Under the pieces are notes generated by a model. That model made no database searches. It saw nothing but the letters and a program-made list of their open reading frames with translations, and was not told the origin of the DNA. A stretch of 64,000 bases of DNA from Acheta domesticus (lineage: Eukaryota; Arthropoda; Insecta; Orthoptera; Gryllidae): assembly GCA_031308135.1 (NCBI GenBank), contig JAHLJT010000631.1, positions 37,099,890 through 37,163,889 of the forward strand. The letters are read 5' to 3'. Numbering within the stretch: position 1 is the first letter of the stretch; every line of letters begins with the position of its first letter. The translations under genes were made by a program, and so were the position numbers. Shown here piece by piece: positions 54,590 to 64,000 of the stretch.

Positions 54590-54765
54590 TTCCGTGCCAT
54601 TTGTCGCGCGGCGGAGTGCGTTGGGGGAGGGGCGAGCGGCGGGTGCCAAGAGCCGGGCGTAATGTTAGCGCAAGGCCACTGGTTAATTACCCTCGCCCCC
54701 GCCATTTCTCTCGAGGGCCTATAAAAACCGCAGCGCTTTAAATGAGATGTCAGGAAGCAAACGAG
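54590..54765 (+). promoter_or_regulatory. Candidate TATA/Inr core promoter
   Basis: A GC-rich stretch with AGCGGCGGGTGCC and TTAATTACCC leads to TATAAAAA at 54720. TCAG follows, its A at 54752, which is 32 bases downstream, the normal arthropod TATA-to-Inr spacing. No downstream coding exon was found, so this may be a pseudo-promoter or belong to a noncoding transcript. Confidence 0.3.
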
Positions 54766-55024
54766 TTCGCTTATTTTCTCTTTTCCTGTTTTTCAGTTTT
54801 CTACTTGGTCATTCTTGTTTTCATTACTTTTCTGATATTTTTTCGGCTTTTTCATAATCTTTATTTAGTTCCATCATTCAACATATTTCTGTTTGCTTTT
54901 TGGGGGCATTAATTTTCATCATCATGCATCTAGTTGCGTGTCTGTGAAAATGTTACATTTTATTTCGGTGATTATTTTTTTCGTAATTTCGTATTATTTT
55001 CGTATTTCAACTTTTTTGGTCGTT

Positions 55025-55470
55025 AGTCCATAAGTGTTGTGCGTGGGAGGTGAAGGTTATCCTCCCGCGCTGGATTGCAGGATCCGACGCCAACCTACAC
55101 GTCGGTTTGCAGGGTTTTCTTCAAACAGATATCTTCCACAAGCGGGGCAACGTCCCAGCGGGGACAAGCTCTCAACTCTCGACTGCATGGTGTAAGGGTG
55201 TGTAAGAGGTGAGGCAAAGGGAGGGGGAATGATCTCACGGCATTCGTGGCCCGTTTGTTAGGGTTTTGCTTCGATATTAGCCTGGTGCTGATCGGAGAAC
55301 CCACGGAAAACTACCGATCACAGCAGTCCGCTTGCTGGGATTCTTCTCCAGACAGCGGCTGAATTCGACCTAAGTATCGATCCTGTCTTCATTGGGACTC
55401 GAACCCTACGACCCCCCGATCAAAGGCACTGCAGTGACGCCAGTTAATGCCCTGAACCACTTTAGTCGCT
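55025..55470 (-). repeat. SINE family 1 (reverse, long copy)
   Basis: CCGACGCCAACCTACACGTC, GGGACAAGCTCTCAACTC, ACAGCGGCTGAATTCGACCT, GGGACTCGAACCCTACGACC (complement of the B box) and GGCACTGCAGTGACGCCAGT run in the reverse of the 24462 order. Confidence 0.7.
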
Positions 55471-55599
55471 TTTTGCACGAGTAAACATGGGCTAAGCAAC
55501 GCTGAAACAAGATATGAAGGTTTTAGAGTGCAATTAACATATTCTTGGTATATGATAGCTTTCTGTAAACCATTATAAATTTATTAATAAGGGGAGTTG

Positions 55600-56620
55600 A
55601 TTTTTATTTTCTCGTGCACGTAAATATATATAAGGAGTGAAATAGGGATAAAATACCACGTAAAATGAAAAGTCACGTAATGATGCAGAAAATCCATTTT
55701 GACACATACACGTTTTGGTTTGAAACAGATAAAATAGAAATTAACCCCCGTCCGTCCTTGAACAACACTGGACTAGATTTTTCGAAATGATTTGTTTTTG
55801 GCCCGACTGGATCCCAATTAATGTGGCCGGTACGGCGCCTTGCGAATTTGAAATGAATTTTTGGAATTTTTGGAAAAATTTCTCGAAGTTAGTTCCAATT
55901 TATTCTCCTTTTTTGCTAGAATAGCGAAAAATACGTTTATAGAGTTACCATAGGTTCGTATTTCACTATTAACACTGATTTTTTTTAAAATTGCAAACGT
56001 TTAAATTTTTTGGACCCCTCGTACAACTTCATTATTGAAGAGAGAGATTACTTCTAATTAAACTTGTTCTCAACAATCAGTTTTTATTCATTATAGAGTA
56101 CTTATTTTTGAAAAGAAAATATTTTGCGTTATTTCGAGTGAAATACGGGAAATTTTAAAAACACGAGTTTTTCAAAGACGGCTCCAAATGTTTCTTTAAC
56201 CTTTTTGTACGGATAGTGGTAATTGTACTAAAGAATATGACGTAATCACCTTTTGATTTAAAAAAATATAAACATAGTTTCAATATCTCGTGCGTCGTTT
56301 ATATTTACTACATTATAGACATTTTAATACACTTTTGGTTTTGTGAGTATAAGCGCTTCAAATGCTTTTATAGGAAATTATCGACATCTTAAACATTTTC
56401 TTGTGAAAATGAATTCAAAATTGCGCAATTACAGAAGCACTTAAACGACATTTTCACAAAAAAAAAACGGATGCGACTGTTCTATGAAAATTATTATGTA
56501 GAAAAATGTCTACCCCTTTATGATATTCTTAGTCATAATTCAATTCTAATGTTAGAGGATGGAGAAATGAGAACATTTGAAAAAATGTTCGTGTTTTGTG
56601 AAAAAACAATTACAACAATA
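55600..56620 (+). repeat. Repeat family E, copy 8
   Basis: CCCCGTCCGTCCTTG at 55746, GGCCCGACTGGATCC, then units starting near 55880, 56168 (AAGACGGCTCCAAATG) and 56440. The 104-codon frame at 56471-56785 partly overlaps it and has no known motif. Confidence 0.6.
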
Positions 56621-56629
56621 TACAAGTAT

Positions 56630-58535
56630 GTCCAGGTAGTGTTGATGAAAATCATTCACATTCCTATTGTCCAATACTACGAAGCATATTACAGGGGGCC
56701 GTATGAATATTATGCATGTTTATGTATGTACTTTGGCACTCCATCCTTAACAGACTATGGGCCGTACCAGAACATCCCGGCTTGACAGCAATGGACTTGG
56801 GAGACCTGTGCGAGTAGGACACAATCTCTTACGCCATTTATTGGCGTAAGAGATATTGGAATATTCTCTGTTTGAGACATGTCATCACTTTATCAACAAG
56901 AACTAATTATTTTAACTATTGGATAATATGTTATTTTTGAATTTACAGTCACATTTTTGTTTGAAAGTTATTTTTCATATCTAAGTTTGTCTCAGCACCC
57001 AAAAATAACATGTTCAATGGGTGGTATGACTAAAATTGAACATATGCTAGTTATTCACGTTTTCTGAGGATATGCTCAATAGCGCATGAATAAAAGTTTC
57101 GAGAGTATCAAAAATGAGTAATTCTCAAACTTGAGAAAATACTTTGATAGGCTCAGTAGAGCACATGCTCACATCCGCATGAATAAAATCCAAGAATTTG
57201 CTATTTTCGCGAGTATATCCTCAGACTGTTTTGAGTCTGGTCTTGAGGTACCTCACATTTAAGAATGAAGTTATCGTACTTTTGAGGTAAGTAGGAATCT
57301 GTCAATAATGACTTTGTTCATGAATATAATAAACAAAAATGTACGGAAAGCCTCAATACAGTTGAGATACGACTTCCAGAGTTTTACGGTTGTCAGAAAA
57401 AAATGTTGCGTACGTCGCAACGCTTATTTTCAAACAAGAAAAGATGGAAACTAGATGTGGTATTCGTTCATATGAAATGAAAATGAAATAATTTTTGTGA
57501 GTAGGTGATCTTGATCTTTACAGTGAGGTGTATGTAGAGATCTGAGCATTTTCTAGTCAGACAACAGTTCAAAGAATCGTTATTAAATTTACGCAGACCG
57601 AAGAGGAAATGAACAAAAGAAATAAATTCCAGTACAAATATACGTTTATTTCCTCTCTCTACACCGTGTATTGTAAACAAATTCCTATTGATAATTGCGA
57701 TCCTTGGGGATGAGAATATTATTAAAAAATGGTATTAAAGCAACAATGTAAAGCAGGTAAATGTGACTGGGTCTGGTAATGTAAATGTGAGATGGCATAA
57801 ATTTATGGAATATCCCAGAATATGAAAAACTTCATACATTCACGAAATAATGCACATTAATTGTCCAGTCCCTTGCTTCTTCAAAGTGCAAGTAATGGGA
57901 TGGTCCATGTTCAATTACGCCTTAGTTATCGCCACCAACATAATCAGAAAGGGGTTATAACATTCTTTCTCGAGAGAGTATTATCATAGAACGATGCTTT
58001 AGGCAACTGAAATAACGTTTTTGCATTTTATTTGCTCCAATATACATGAAATGAAACCGTATGCTTGAAAAATACTTGTCATAAAACTAACAAGGCAGAC
58101 TTCATAATCAACAACGGTACAGGCAGTAGGTAAACGAGGTATGTTAACACACAGAACGTTGTACTGCAGTGCGATGGAAACCAAATCGCATCAACTGCAT
58201 AGATAAACGTGAATATTTTCAATTTGCCATAAGTACATACTCATCACCCCGAGAATATTTTTATGTAAGTTGAGCGTAAGTTTACTGGTCGTAGAATGTG
58301 CTCAGACTAAATGCTCATGCTCATGAGAAGAGACTCTGCAAATGCTTCTTTATTATTCACACCATCTAATATTTTTTTCACTTTTCTAAATCTATAAATT
58401 CTAATCTAAATCAAAGTTGCAAAAATTCACACATTCCAATTACTCTGAACGATGATCATATTGGATGTTGAAATGAAAACCCGTCAATGTATTTATCGTA
58501 TGTGTGTGTAGGTGGCGTGTGCCGTTCACATGCCT
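56630..58535. other. Intergenic DNA
   Basis: AT-rich. It contains a perfect 13-bp stem hairpin at 56824-56854. No gene supported. Confidence 0.4.
56824..56854. repeat. Perfect 13-bp stem hairpin
   Basis: ATCTCTTACGCCA, loop TTTAT, TGGCGTAAGAGAT. Confidence 0.9.
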
Positions 58536-58539
58536 TGCG

Positions 58540-58870
58540 GTTTGTGCAAATAGTTTGCGGGCGGCGCGGTGGCACATCGCGAGGCTGTTTGCGAGCGAGT
58601 GCGTGGCCTACTCTCGATTCGCGGTTTATTGGCCGTCTCCACTCCACTCGACTCGACTCGTCTCGTCTGCTGCCGCGTCGCGTCGCGCCGCGCCGCGTCG
58701 CCTCCGTGCGGGAGGGTCGGGGTTCGTGACGTTCGCTCTTTAGCGGCGCGTCTCGGGCGGAGGGGCTCCTTGACCCCCTTCTCCACCCCTCTCACCCCTC
58801 CTCCCCCTCCCTGTTACGCTTCGTTTGCACTGCCCCCTGCTCCGCCGATGCTCAGCGAGTTGCCACATGA
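58540..58870. other. GC-rich, CpG-dense patch
   Basis: Contains ACTCGACTCGACTCGTCTCG and CGCGTCGCGTCGCGCCGCGC short-period runs. Overlapping frames are not supported. Confidence 0.45.
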
Positions 58871-58949
58871 CGGAAATACGTGCTCTTGAGGGCTTCTGAT
58901 CCAGAAAAACAGGCGTTTCCCCTCTCAAAATACGTCTTTTTCTGTGGCC

Positions 58950-58977
58950 AGGGCGCGCGCGCGCGCTCGTGTGTGTG

Positions 58978-59014
<37 letters not shown>

Positions 59015-59080
59015 CGTGCGTGCGTGTGTTCTTGCCTGCGCGCGTGTGTGTGCATATGGGCGTTTGTGTGTGAGTTTGTG
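58950..59080 (+). repeat. (GC)n then (GT)n microsatellite
   Basis: GCGCGCGCGCGC at about 58953, then interrupted GT repeats to about 59075. They create long artefact frames on both strands. Confidence 0.9.
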
Positions 59081-59084
59081 AGTG

Positions 59085-60425
59085 TGTTTTCGCGGAGTGG
59101 ATGGTGCGTGTTGAGAGTATATGAGAGAGGAAGAGGGAGAGAGAACTACTATAAACACACTGTGCTTCTCCGAGATCCGCGATTGATTTGCTTCTGAGCA
59201 TTTGTTTTGCTGTAACTTGCGAACAGAATAACTTGTGAAATGCACTCCTGTGGGAAGCAAAAGGAAACAAATATTTGCGAATCAGCCAGAATGACGCAAT
59301 GAGAAGGTACTTAGACAAAACTATTGCATTATCAATGAGAATTTCTAAGAATCCGCAACATTGTTTTAATCACGATGTTATTACTTGAAGGGAGATCTAA
59401 TATCACGCAATGGAAATGTATTTCATATGCATTCACGTGGAAAATGTATATATAGGAACTAGACCCTGGGAACAAGGCAGCAATTTGGAATGAGGGCAAC
59501 TCTCAGCTGCTTGTGCTATGCTTATTGTCATCAAGTAAATATGTGTGGATATCGTGTGCCAAACTAAATTCGACGCAATAGACGAAGAGATTTAATGATT
59601 GTGCGCGCGCTTCTAGTTAATTACTTCAAAAAATAAGTCAGCAAAATATCACCATCAGATACAAAAATCATTATGCATTTCAGGGTAATTAGAGATGTTT
59701 TATCTTGCGAAATAACATTTACGTGGTAAGTTTAGTATATCCGTGGGCAAACCTGTTTGACAGTGTACGTAATTCCCTAACCAAAATTACGTGCTTGTGC
59801 GTTGGTAGCAAGTTGTCAGCTCGTGGAAAACGTTGTATGATAAAACCTTCGTTTCACGATAGTGAAGTAAGTGTAACAGCAGTCGATGTGGAAATTAATG
59901 TTCTACGTTGAAGCAATGCTCGTCAGTGACAAGGGAGCTTCGAGATTAGTGTGTTGCTTTATCGCAATGTACTCGTAGCTTGTTGCTTAAGTCCTCTTGT
60001 ACTTAAGTAATAACTTCTATTGACGTACTTTTTATTTCACTCCTTTACTCCAGAAACTCGTTTAATCATCCATTTATTCCAGTCGTACACTCTATTACAT
60101 TAAGCAAACACTATTTGGCTCATCATCGATCCTCTACATGACAAATATGACTGATAGCTAATCAAAAGCCCGATCGGATACGACAACCCCTCGCTTCTAA
60201 AGACCTGTGCAACTTCCTGTTGGGGAGATTTGATAACGTCCACCTTCTCAGGGCATTTTCCGCACAGACGAACAGTGCAGTCGTCGAAACCAAAGTCGCG
60301 CACTGCCGCTCGGTGGAAAATATCCGAGTGTCGTCGACTGTTGTCAGTAGATTGATTGATTATTGATTGATTCGTGATTGCGGGTGCGTCAACTGCAAAG
60401 TTCAATAGGCCCGAAAGTATAGTGC
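59085..60425. other. Intergenic DNA, nothing identified
   Basis: AT-rich. A TGATTGATTATTGATTGATT run lies near 60350. The frame at 59705-59911 has no known motif. Confidence 0.4.
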
Positions 60426-60530
60426 GTGTTTTTATCGCGGCATATCTCCTACCAGTGGGGCACTGCCCCAGCCGGGACAAGCTCTAAGCTCCCGACTGGT
60501 CTCCCGGGATGTGTGGTAGTGTAGTGCATC

Positions 60531-60534
<4 letters not shown>

Positions 60535-60578
<44 letters not shown>

Positions 60579-60592
60579 TGTGTGTTAAGTAA
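60535..60592 (+). repeat. (TG)n microsatellite
   Basis: About 25 TG units within the SINE. Confidence 0.9.
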
Positions 60593-60770
60593 TGGTGAGG
60601 GTAGGACAAGGAAAACGGAGGAAAGATAGTGCGCGGTCCGTGGTACGTTTGTTGGGGTACTGCTCTGGCAATCTCATGATGTTCATCGGAAAAAAACACA
60701 GAAAACTACCTATCAGATCAGCCGGACTTTAGAATGCTACTCCAGACAGCGACTGAATTCGACCTAGCTA

Positions 60771-60943
60771 TACTGCAATTTTCGGAACTTTGTCCCCGAC
60801 AGAAATCAGCTGTTTACGGTTTCATCCAATCGGGAGCTTGAACGTCACCATTGTGACGTCACTGTCGCGAAATATAAGCTCCTGATTCGATGGCAGCGAA
60901 ACAGTTGATTCCTGTCAGGGACAAAGTTACGAAAATCGCAGTA
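60771..60943. mobile_element. 173-bp near-perfect palindromic MITE in a SINE
   Basis: The arms TACTGCAATTTTCGGAACTT and, reverse-complemented, TACTGCGATTTTCGTAACTT continue pairing through CAATCGGGAGCTT/GAATCAGGAGCTT, so nearly the whole element folds. Flanks read CTA..TATG. The TSD is TA or TATA and cannot be decided because the bases overlap. Confidence 0.75.
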
Positions 60944-61054
60944 TATGTAGCTGGTGTCGAAAATGGCGTATACTCCGTGGACACTCGAACCGTAGGACTC
61001 CCCGCTCGAAAACACTGCATTGCCATCAGTGGATGCCCTGAGCCACCTAAGGCG

Positions 61055-61350
61055 GTCCGTTGCCCGCGGAGGCGGCCGCGAGAGAGCCAGGTGAGGTGGG
61101 GTTCGGAGGCGCGCTAAATTGCAGCGGAATCATGTGGGCGAGCGGCGACGGTCGGCCCGCGCGTCTCACTTTCTTAAGATAGCGCTGCTTGGGAGACGCC
61201 CTCGTCCGCGCGCGCGCCTCTCAATGGGCCGTCGAGGGCGCTAACGAGCCTTCGGGGGAGGGGGGGAAGGCCCTGACAACGCGCGGGAAAATGGTTTCTG
61301 TAGCGGCACTCGCCCGTCCCGTCCCGTCGCGTCGCGTCGCTTTCGTTTGT
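61055..61350. other. GC-rich, CpG-dense patch
   Basis: GCGCGCGCGCCTC and TCCCGTCGCGTCGCGTCGC runs. No gene supported. Confidence 0.45.
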
Positions 61351-61552
61351 TTTGTGCAATGGAGAAGGAATCTTTCGCAGCCCTGGTCGACATCTGGGAC
61401 AGTGAAGGTTGACAATACCGGGGAAAGCGGGAGGCAAGCTCTGAGAGAAAGAAAAGCAAATAGAGGCAGGAGGAAAGTGAGCAAAAGTGAGAAAAAAAGA
61501 AAGCAAGAGAGAAACAGGGACAGGGGAAACAGAAAGAAGACAAAGGGTCCGT

Positions 61553-61637
<85 letters not shown>
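61553..61637 (+). repeat. (GA)n microsatellite
   Basis: About 85 bp of GAGA with one break. Flanking 61440-61550 is purine-rich. Confidence 0.92.
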
Positions 61638-61641
<4 letters not shown>

Positions 61642-61864
61642 TAAAAAATGCAGTTGTGGTAGTATTGGCCGGATCACTGGGACAAAAGGAGCGGACGGAG
61701 CGGAGGTGAACGAAGGCGCAGGTCGAGCGGCAGAAATGGGCGTGGCGGAAGAAAGAAGGAAGAAGCTATTACGATCATTGCACTTTCGTAAGTAACGTGA
61801 AATGTCAGCTACTATTGTTTCCGCTCGAACGCCTCAATTCTAATTATGTAAATGTGAATATTGA

Positions 61865-61961
61865 AGTGGGTACGCGGAAGAGAAGGCCTTATGGCCTGAG
61901 TTTCGCCAGAAATAAAGGCATTATTATTAGTATTATAATTATTATTATTATAGATACTACT
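61865..61961 (+). repeat. 3' end of a LINE (family R), + strand
   Basis: GCGGAAGAGAAGGCCTTATG, GCCTGAGTTTCGCC and AATAAAGGCATTATTATTAG match the complement of the ends at 62425 and 63525. AATAAA is followed by an ATT-type tail instead of poly(A). Confidence 0.65.
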
Positions 61962-61974
61962 GAAGGGGTTGTAT

Positions 61975-62175
61975 TGGCGTGGCGGGAGGTGTTGGCAGGT
62001 GCGCCATGGCATGCCAAATAGGACGCGCGGGAGAGACGGCTGGAGCGTGATGAGTGGGAGGAACGGGTAGAGCGGAAGTGGTGAATGGGCGGGGCGGGAG
62101 TGTTGGCAAGACGGCCATGGCGGTCCGAAAAGGCGGCGAGACAGGCGAAGCGTGCGGAGTGGGCGAAGCTGATTA
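61975..62175. repeat. GC-rich minisatellite, two diverged units
   Basis: GGCGTGGCGGGAGGTGTTGG and GGGCGGGGCGGGAGTGTTGG start two roughly 110-bp units sharing GCCATGGC and GAGACRGGC-type words. Confidence 0.6.
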
Positions 62176-62424
62176 ATACACAATTGTGAGAAATAGGAAA
62201 TATATCCGAGTAACGCCGGGAATTCAGCTGGTTTTAAGATAATTATGAACTACTAAACATTTTTGTTGAAAAATTATTTGGAACATGTGATAAGCCTGCT
62301 TATATATTTATCTACCCCTGAGTTAAGTGACCAGACTTTAAGATTTTTTTTCATGCTCTGTGTACAAATCCAATTTTCAGGAGGAGAATTTTAATCCTGT
62401 TTCCAAGAACCATCCATAGGTACG

Positions 62425-63080
62425 ATTTATAATAATAATAAATAAAAAATGTCTTTATTAATGGCGAAGCTCAGGCAATAGGGCCTGCTCTTCCGCCTAA
62501 CCAGTCAATCTACATTAATACAGAGCAGTAATATTTTAAGAGGGGGAGGACCAGCTTTTTTTTAGGCCGCTTGTAGAGTTTCTCGATTAGACGTTAGGCT
62601 TTTTCCTTGGCGGAGGGACCTTATGTCATAAGCATATTTTCTTAATAACACTGGTGCAGTAGATCGTTGTTGACGTCTATAATTAGTAGCGAAAATAAAG
62701 TAACAACTAATATTGATATTCAAGGAATCCCACTTTCTATTTCTATTTAATTGGCAGACGTTGACTCTGAATGGATATACAATTATTGGATGAAATTTTT
62801 GATGAAGAGCATGACAAAGGCCAGAGTCTGGAAGATGAAATATGATGTACGATCTATATCATATCGTATAGTTTTTCCATGTGTCACTTCATGTCGATAA
62901 CTAACTGCTTTAACGATGCCACTAGCTGTCACTTCATGACGATTGTTGATAAATGCTTACTGGACCCAGGAAATTGCAAGTTAAGGAAATTGGCCTCTAT
63001 TTATCAGGCTCCGCCGAATCTTTTCCGAGTTCGGGTATAAGAATCACTGTAGCGCCGTTTCATATTTATGGGAAGCTTGT
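62425..63080 (-). pseudogene. LINE family R, internally deleted copy
   Basis: The 3' end at 62425-62566 (complement of GGCCCTATTGCCTGAGCTTC, then AATAAAGAC) carries an AAT-type tail. Near 63070-62960 the minus strand encodes ATVILIPELGKDSAEPD, a stop, then RPISLT, the first reverse transcriptase motif of R1/I-type LINEs. The 500 bp between is too short for a whole reverse transcriptase, so most is deleted or replaced. Confidence 0.55.
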
Positions 63081-63084
63081 GTTA

Positions 63085-63470
63085 ATACAAATTTGTTTGC
63101 ATAATATATTTCTGATTAAAATTATTTAATAAAATTTGTGTGTGGTATGGATTTTACCTGTGGATGCGTTATTTTTTACACAACATTTAATGAAAAAATG
63201 TTCCATTTTCTCTACCGAACATTATCCCTTCATTTCCCATTTTCTTCCATCATATTTTTCTCATACTATAAATATTGTTACAATTATTCTCATACTATAT
63301 ATACGTCTGGTATTGAACCTTGTCTAAACTGTACACGATTTTAAAGTGGTGATATGTATTCATTCGTTTGTGCCTTCGAGCATAGAATACATAGAGACGC
63401 CATAATCGCTTCCTACTCATGGAAAGTTGAGGCAAACATGAAACGACTCCGATGACGTCACAGGTTGGCA
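63085..63470. other. Intergenic DNA, nothing identified
   Basis: AT-rich. The two frames at 63136-63344 overlap and have no known motif. Confidence 0.4.
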
Positions 63471-63473
63471 GAA

Positions 63474-63524
<51 letters not shown>
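63474..63524 (+). repeat. (AAT)n microsatellite, LINE tail
   Basis: About 16 AAT units directly beside the complement of AATAAAGGCATTTTTATT, so it is the 3' tail of the minus-strand LINE that follows. Confidence 0.85.
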
Positions 63525-63528
<4 letters not shown>

Positions 63529-64000
63529 TGCCTTTATTAATGGCGAGGCTCAGGCCATAGGGCCTGCTCTTCCGCCTAACCACTCAATCTACATTAATAC
63601 AGAGAAATAATATTTTAAGAGGGGGAGGGCCAGCTGTACATTTACATCTGGGAGAGCAAAACTAGGGACCACCCCGGCATACGCCTTAAGCGATTGAGTA
63701 AACCCAGAAAACCTCAATCAGGATGGCGGCTAAAGGCCGAACATTTTAAGAACAAAGAGAGAAGTGAAAGACAGTGGAAATGCAGATGGAAATGAAGAAG
63801 AAAGGTCGAAAGAGAAAGAAGAAAGGAGAGTGAATAAAAGGGGGGACAACTGTACATTTATGACTGGGAGTGCAATACAAGGGACCATCCCGGCGTACGC
63901 CTTAAGCGATTGAGTAAACCCAGAAAAATCTCAATCAGGATGGCGGCTTAGGGCCGAACATTAATAGAGCAGAATATATACACAGTAGAGAAAGAGAAGA
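63525..64000 (-). repeat. LINE family R, 3' region (runs off window)
   Basis: Same 3' end as 62425. It contains a direct duplication: CTGTACATTTA.., CCCCGGCATACGCCTTAAGC and CAATCAGGATGGCGGCT at 63634-63742, again at 63850-63965 (period about 216 bp). A purine-rich spacer separates the two copies. It looks like 3' UTR, and no coding frame is visible. Confidence 0.6.

Larger units (their letters stand above)
60430..61050 (-). repeat. SINE family 1 (reverse), with MITE and (TG)n inside
   Basis: GTGGGGCACTGCCCCAGCCG, GGGACAAGCTCTAAGCTCCC, ACAGCGACTGAATTCGACCT, then after a MITE CACTCGAACCGTAGGACTCC and GAGCCACCTAAGGCGG. The order matches the 55025 copy. Confidence 0.7.

Noticed and set aside
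58740..59318. 192-codon minus-strand frame and its neighbours
   Set aside because: Largely translation of the GT microsatellite and a GC patch.
61174..61795. Overlapping 100-167-codon frames
   Set aside because: Built on the (GA)n tract (SLSL and RERE strings).
1..64000. CRISPR arrays, operons or bacterial gene clusters
   Set aside because: None seen. Spliced exons and eukaryotic retrotransposons show this is nuclear eukaryotic DNA.

Overview
The window is AT-rich nuclear DNA of an arthropod, most likely an insect with a large, transposon-filled genome. It has spliced exons with GT..AG introns, tRNA-derived SINEs, several non-LTR retrotransposon types, hAT-type DNA transposons and a BEL/Pao LTR retrotransposon. 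I cannot name the species.

Only one host gene can be supported. Five spliced exons on the + strand (1-27, 518-621, 862-1010, 1140-1205, 12782-12909) join in frame to give the last 157 residues of a GDP-D-glucose phosphorylase 1 (GDPGP1) ortholog. The 5' part, including the HIT-type active site, lies left of the window. The last intron is about 11.6 kb and is filled with transposable elements, whereas the three preceding introns are 129-490 bp. A polyadenylation signal lies at 13178.

Layout. 1-13200: GDPGP1 3' end; its last intron holds two SINE families, decayed Jockey/CR1-like LINE pieces, four copies of an unclassified repeat family (here 'E') and a 1.2-kb hAT element with an 8-bp target-site duplication (TSD). 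13200-22240: intergenic, with CpG-rich patches, SINEs and microsatellites. 22243-23960: an RTE-like LINE interrupted by an 860-bp TA-flanked DNA element studded with ACTAAAC motifs. 24000-39000: intergenic, with SINEs, a 2.06-kb hAT element (26986-29049) and more E copies. 39000-48760: a three-level nest in which an E copy is split by a hAT element, itself split by a nearly complete, young 7.66-kb BEL/Pao element (40105-47765, minus strand). 48760-64000: intergenic, with GC-rich islands, a 229-bp hAT MITE, two SINE copies (one carrying a palindromic MITE), long GT/GA microsatellites and three 3' ends of another LINE family that end in ATT-type tails.

The nest is dated from the sequence itself. 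The BEL TSD is AGCGT. The uninterrupted target is preserved in the other hAT copy at 10514-10518, which serves as an empty-site control. The BEL gag and pol lie in one reading frame interrupted by a single UAG. Most other open frames longer than 60 codons lie in GC-rich patches, microsatellites or transposon remnants, and I do not regard them as genes.
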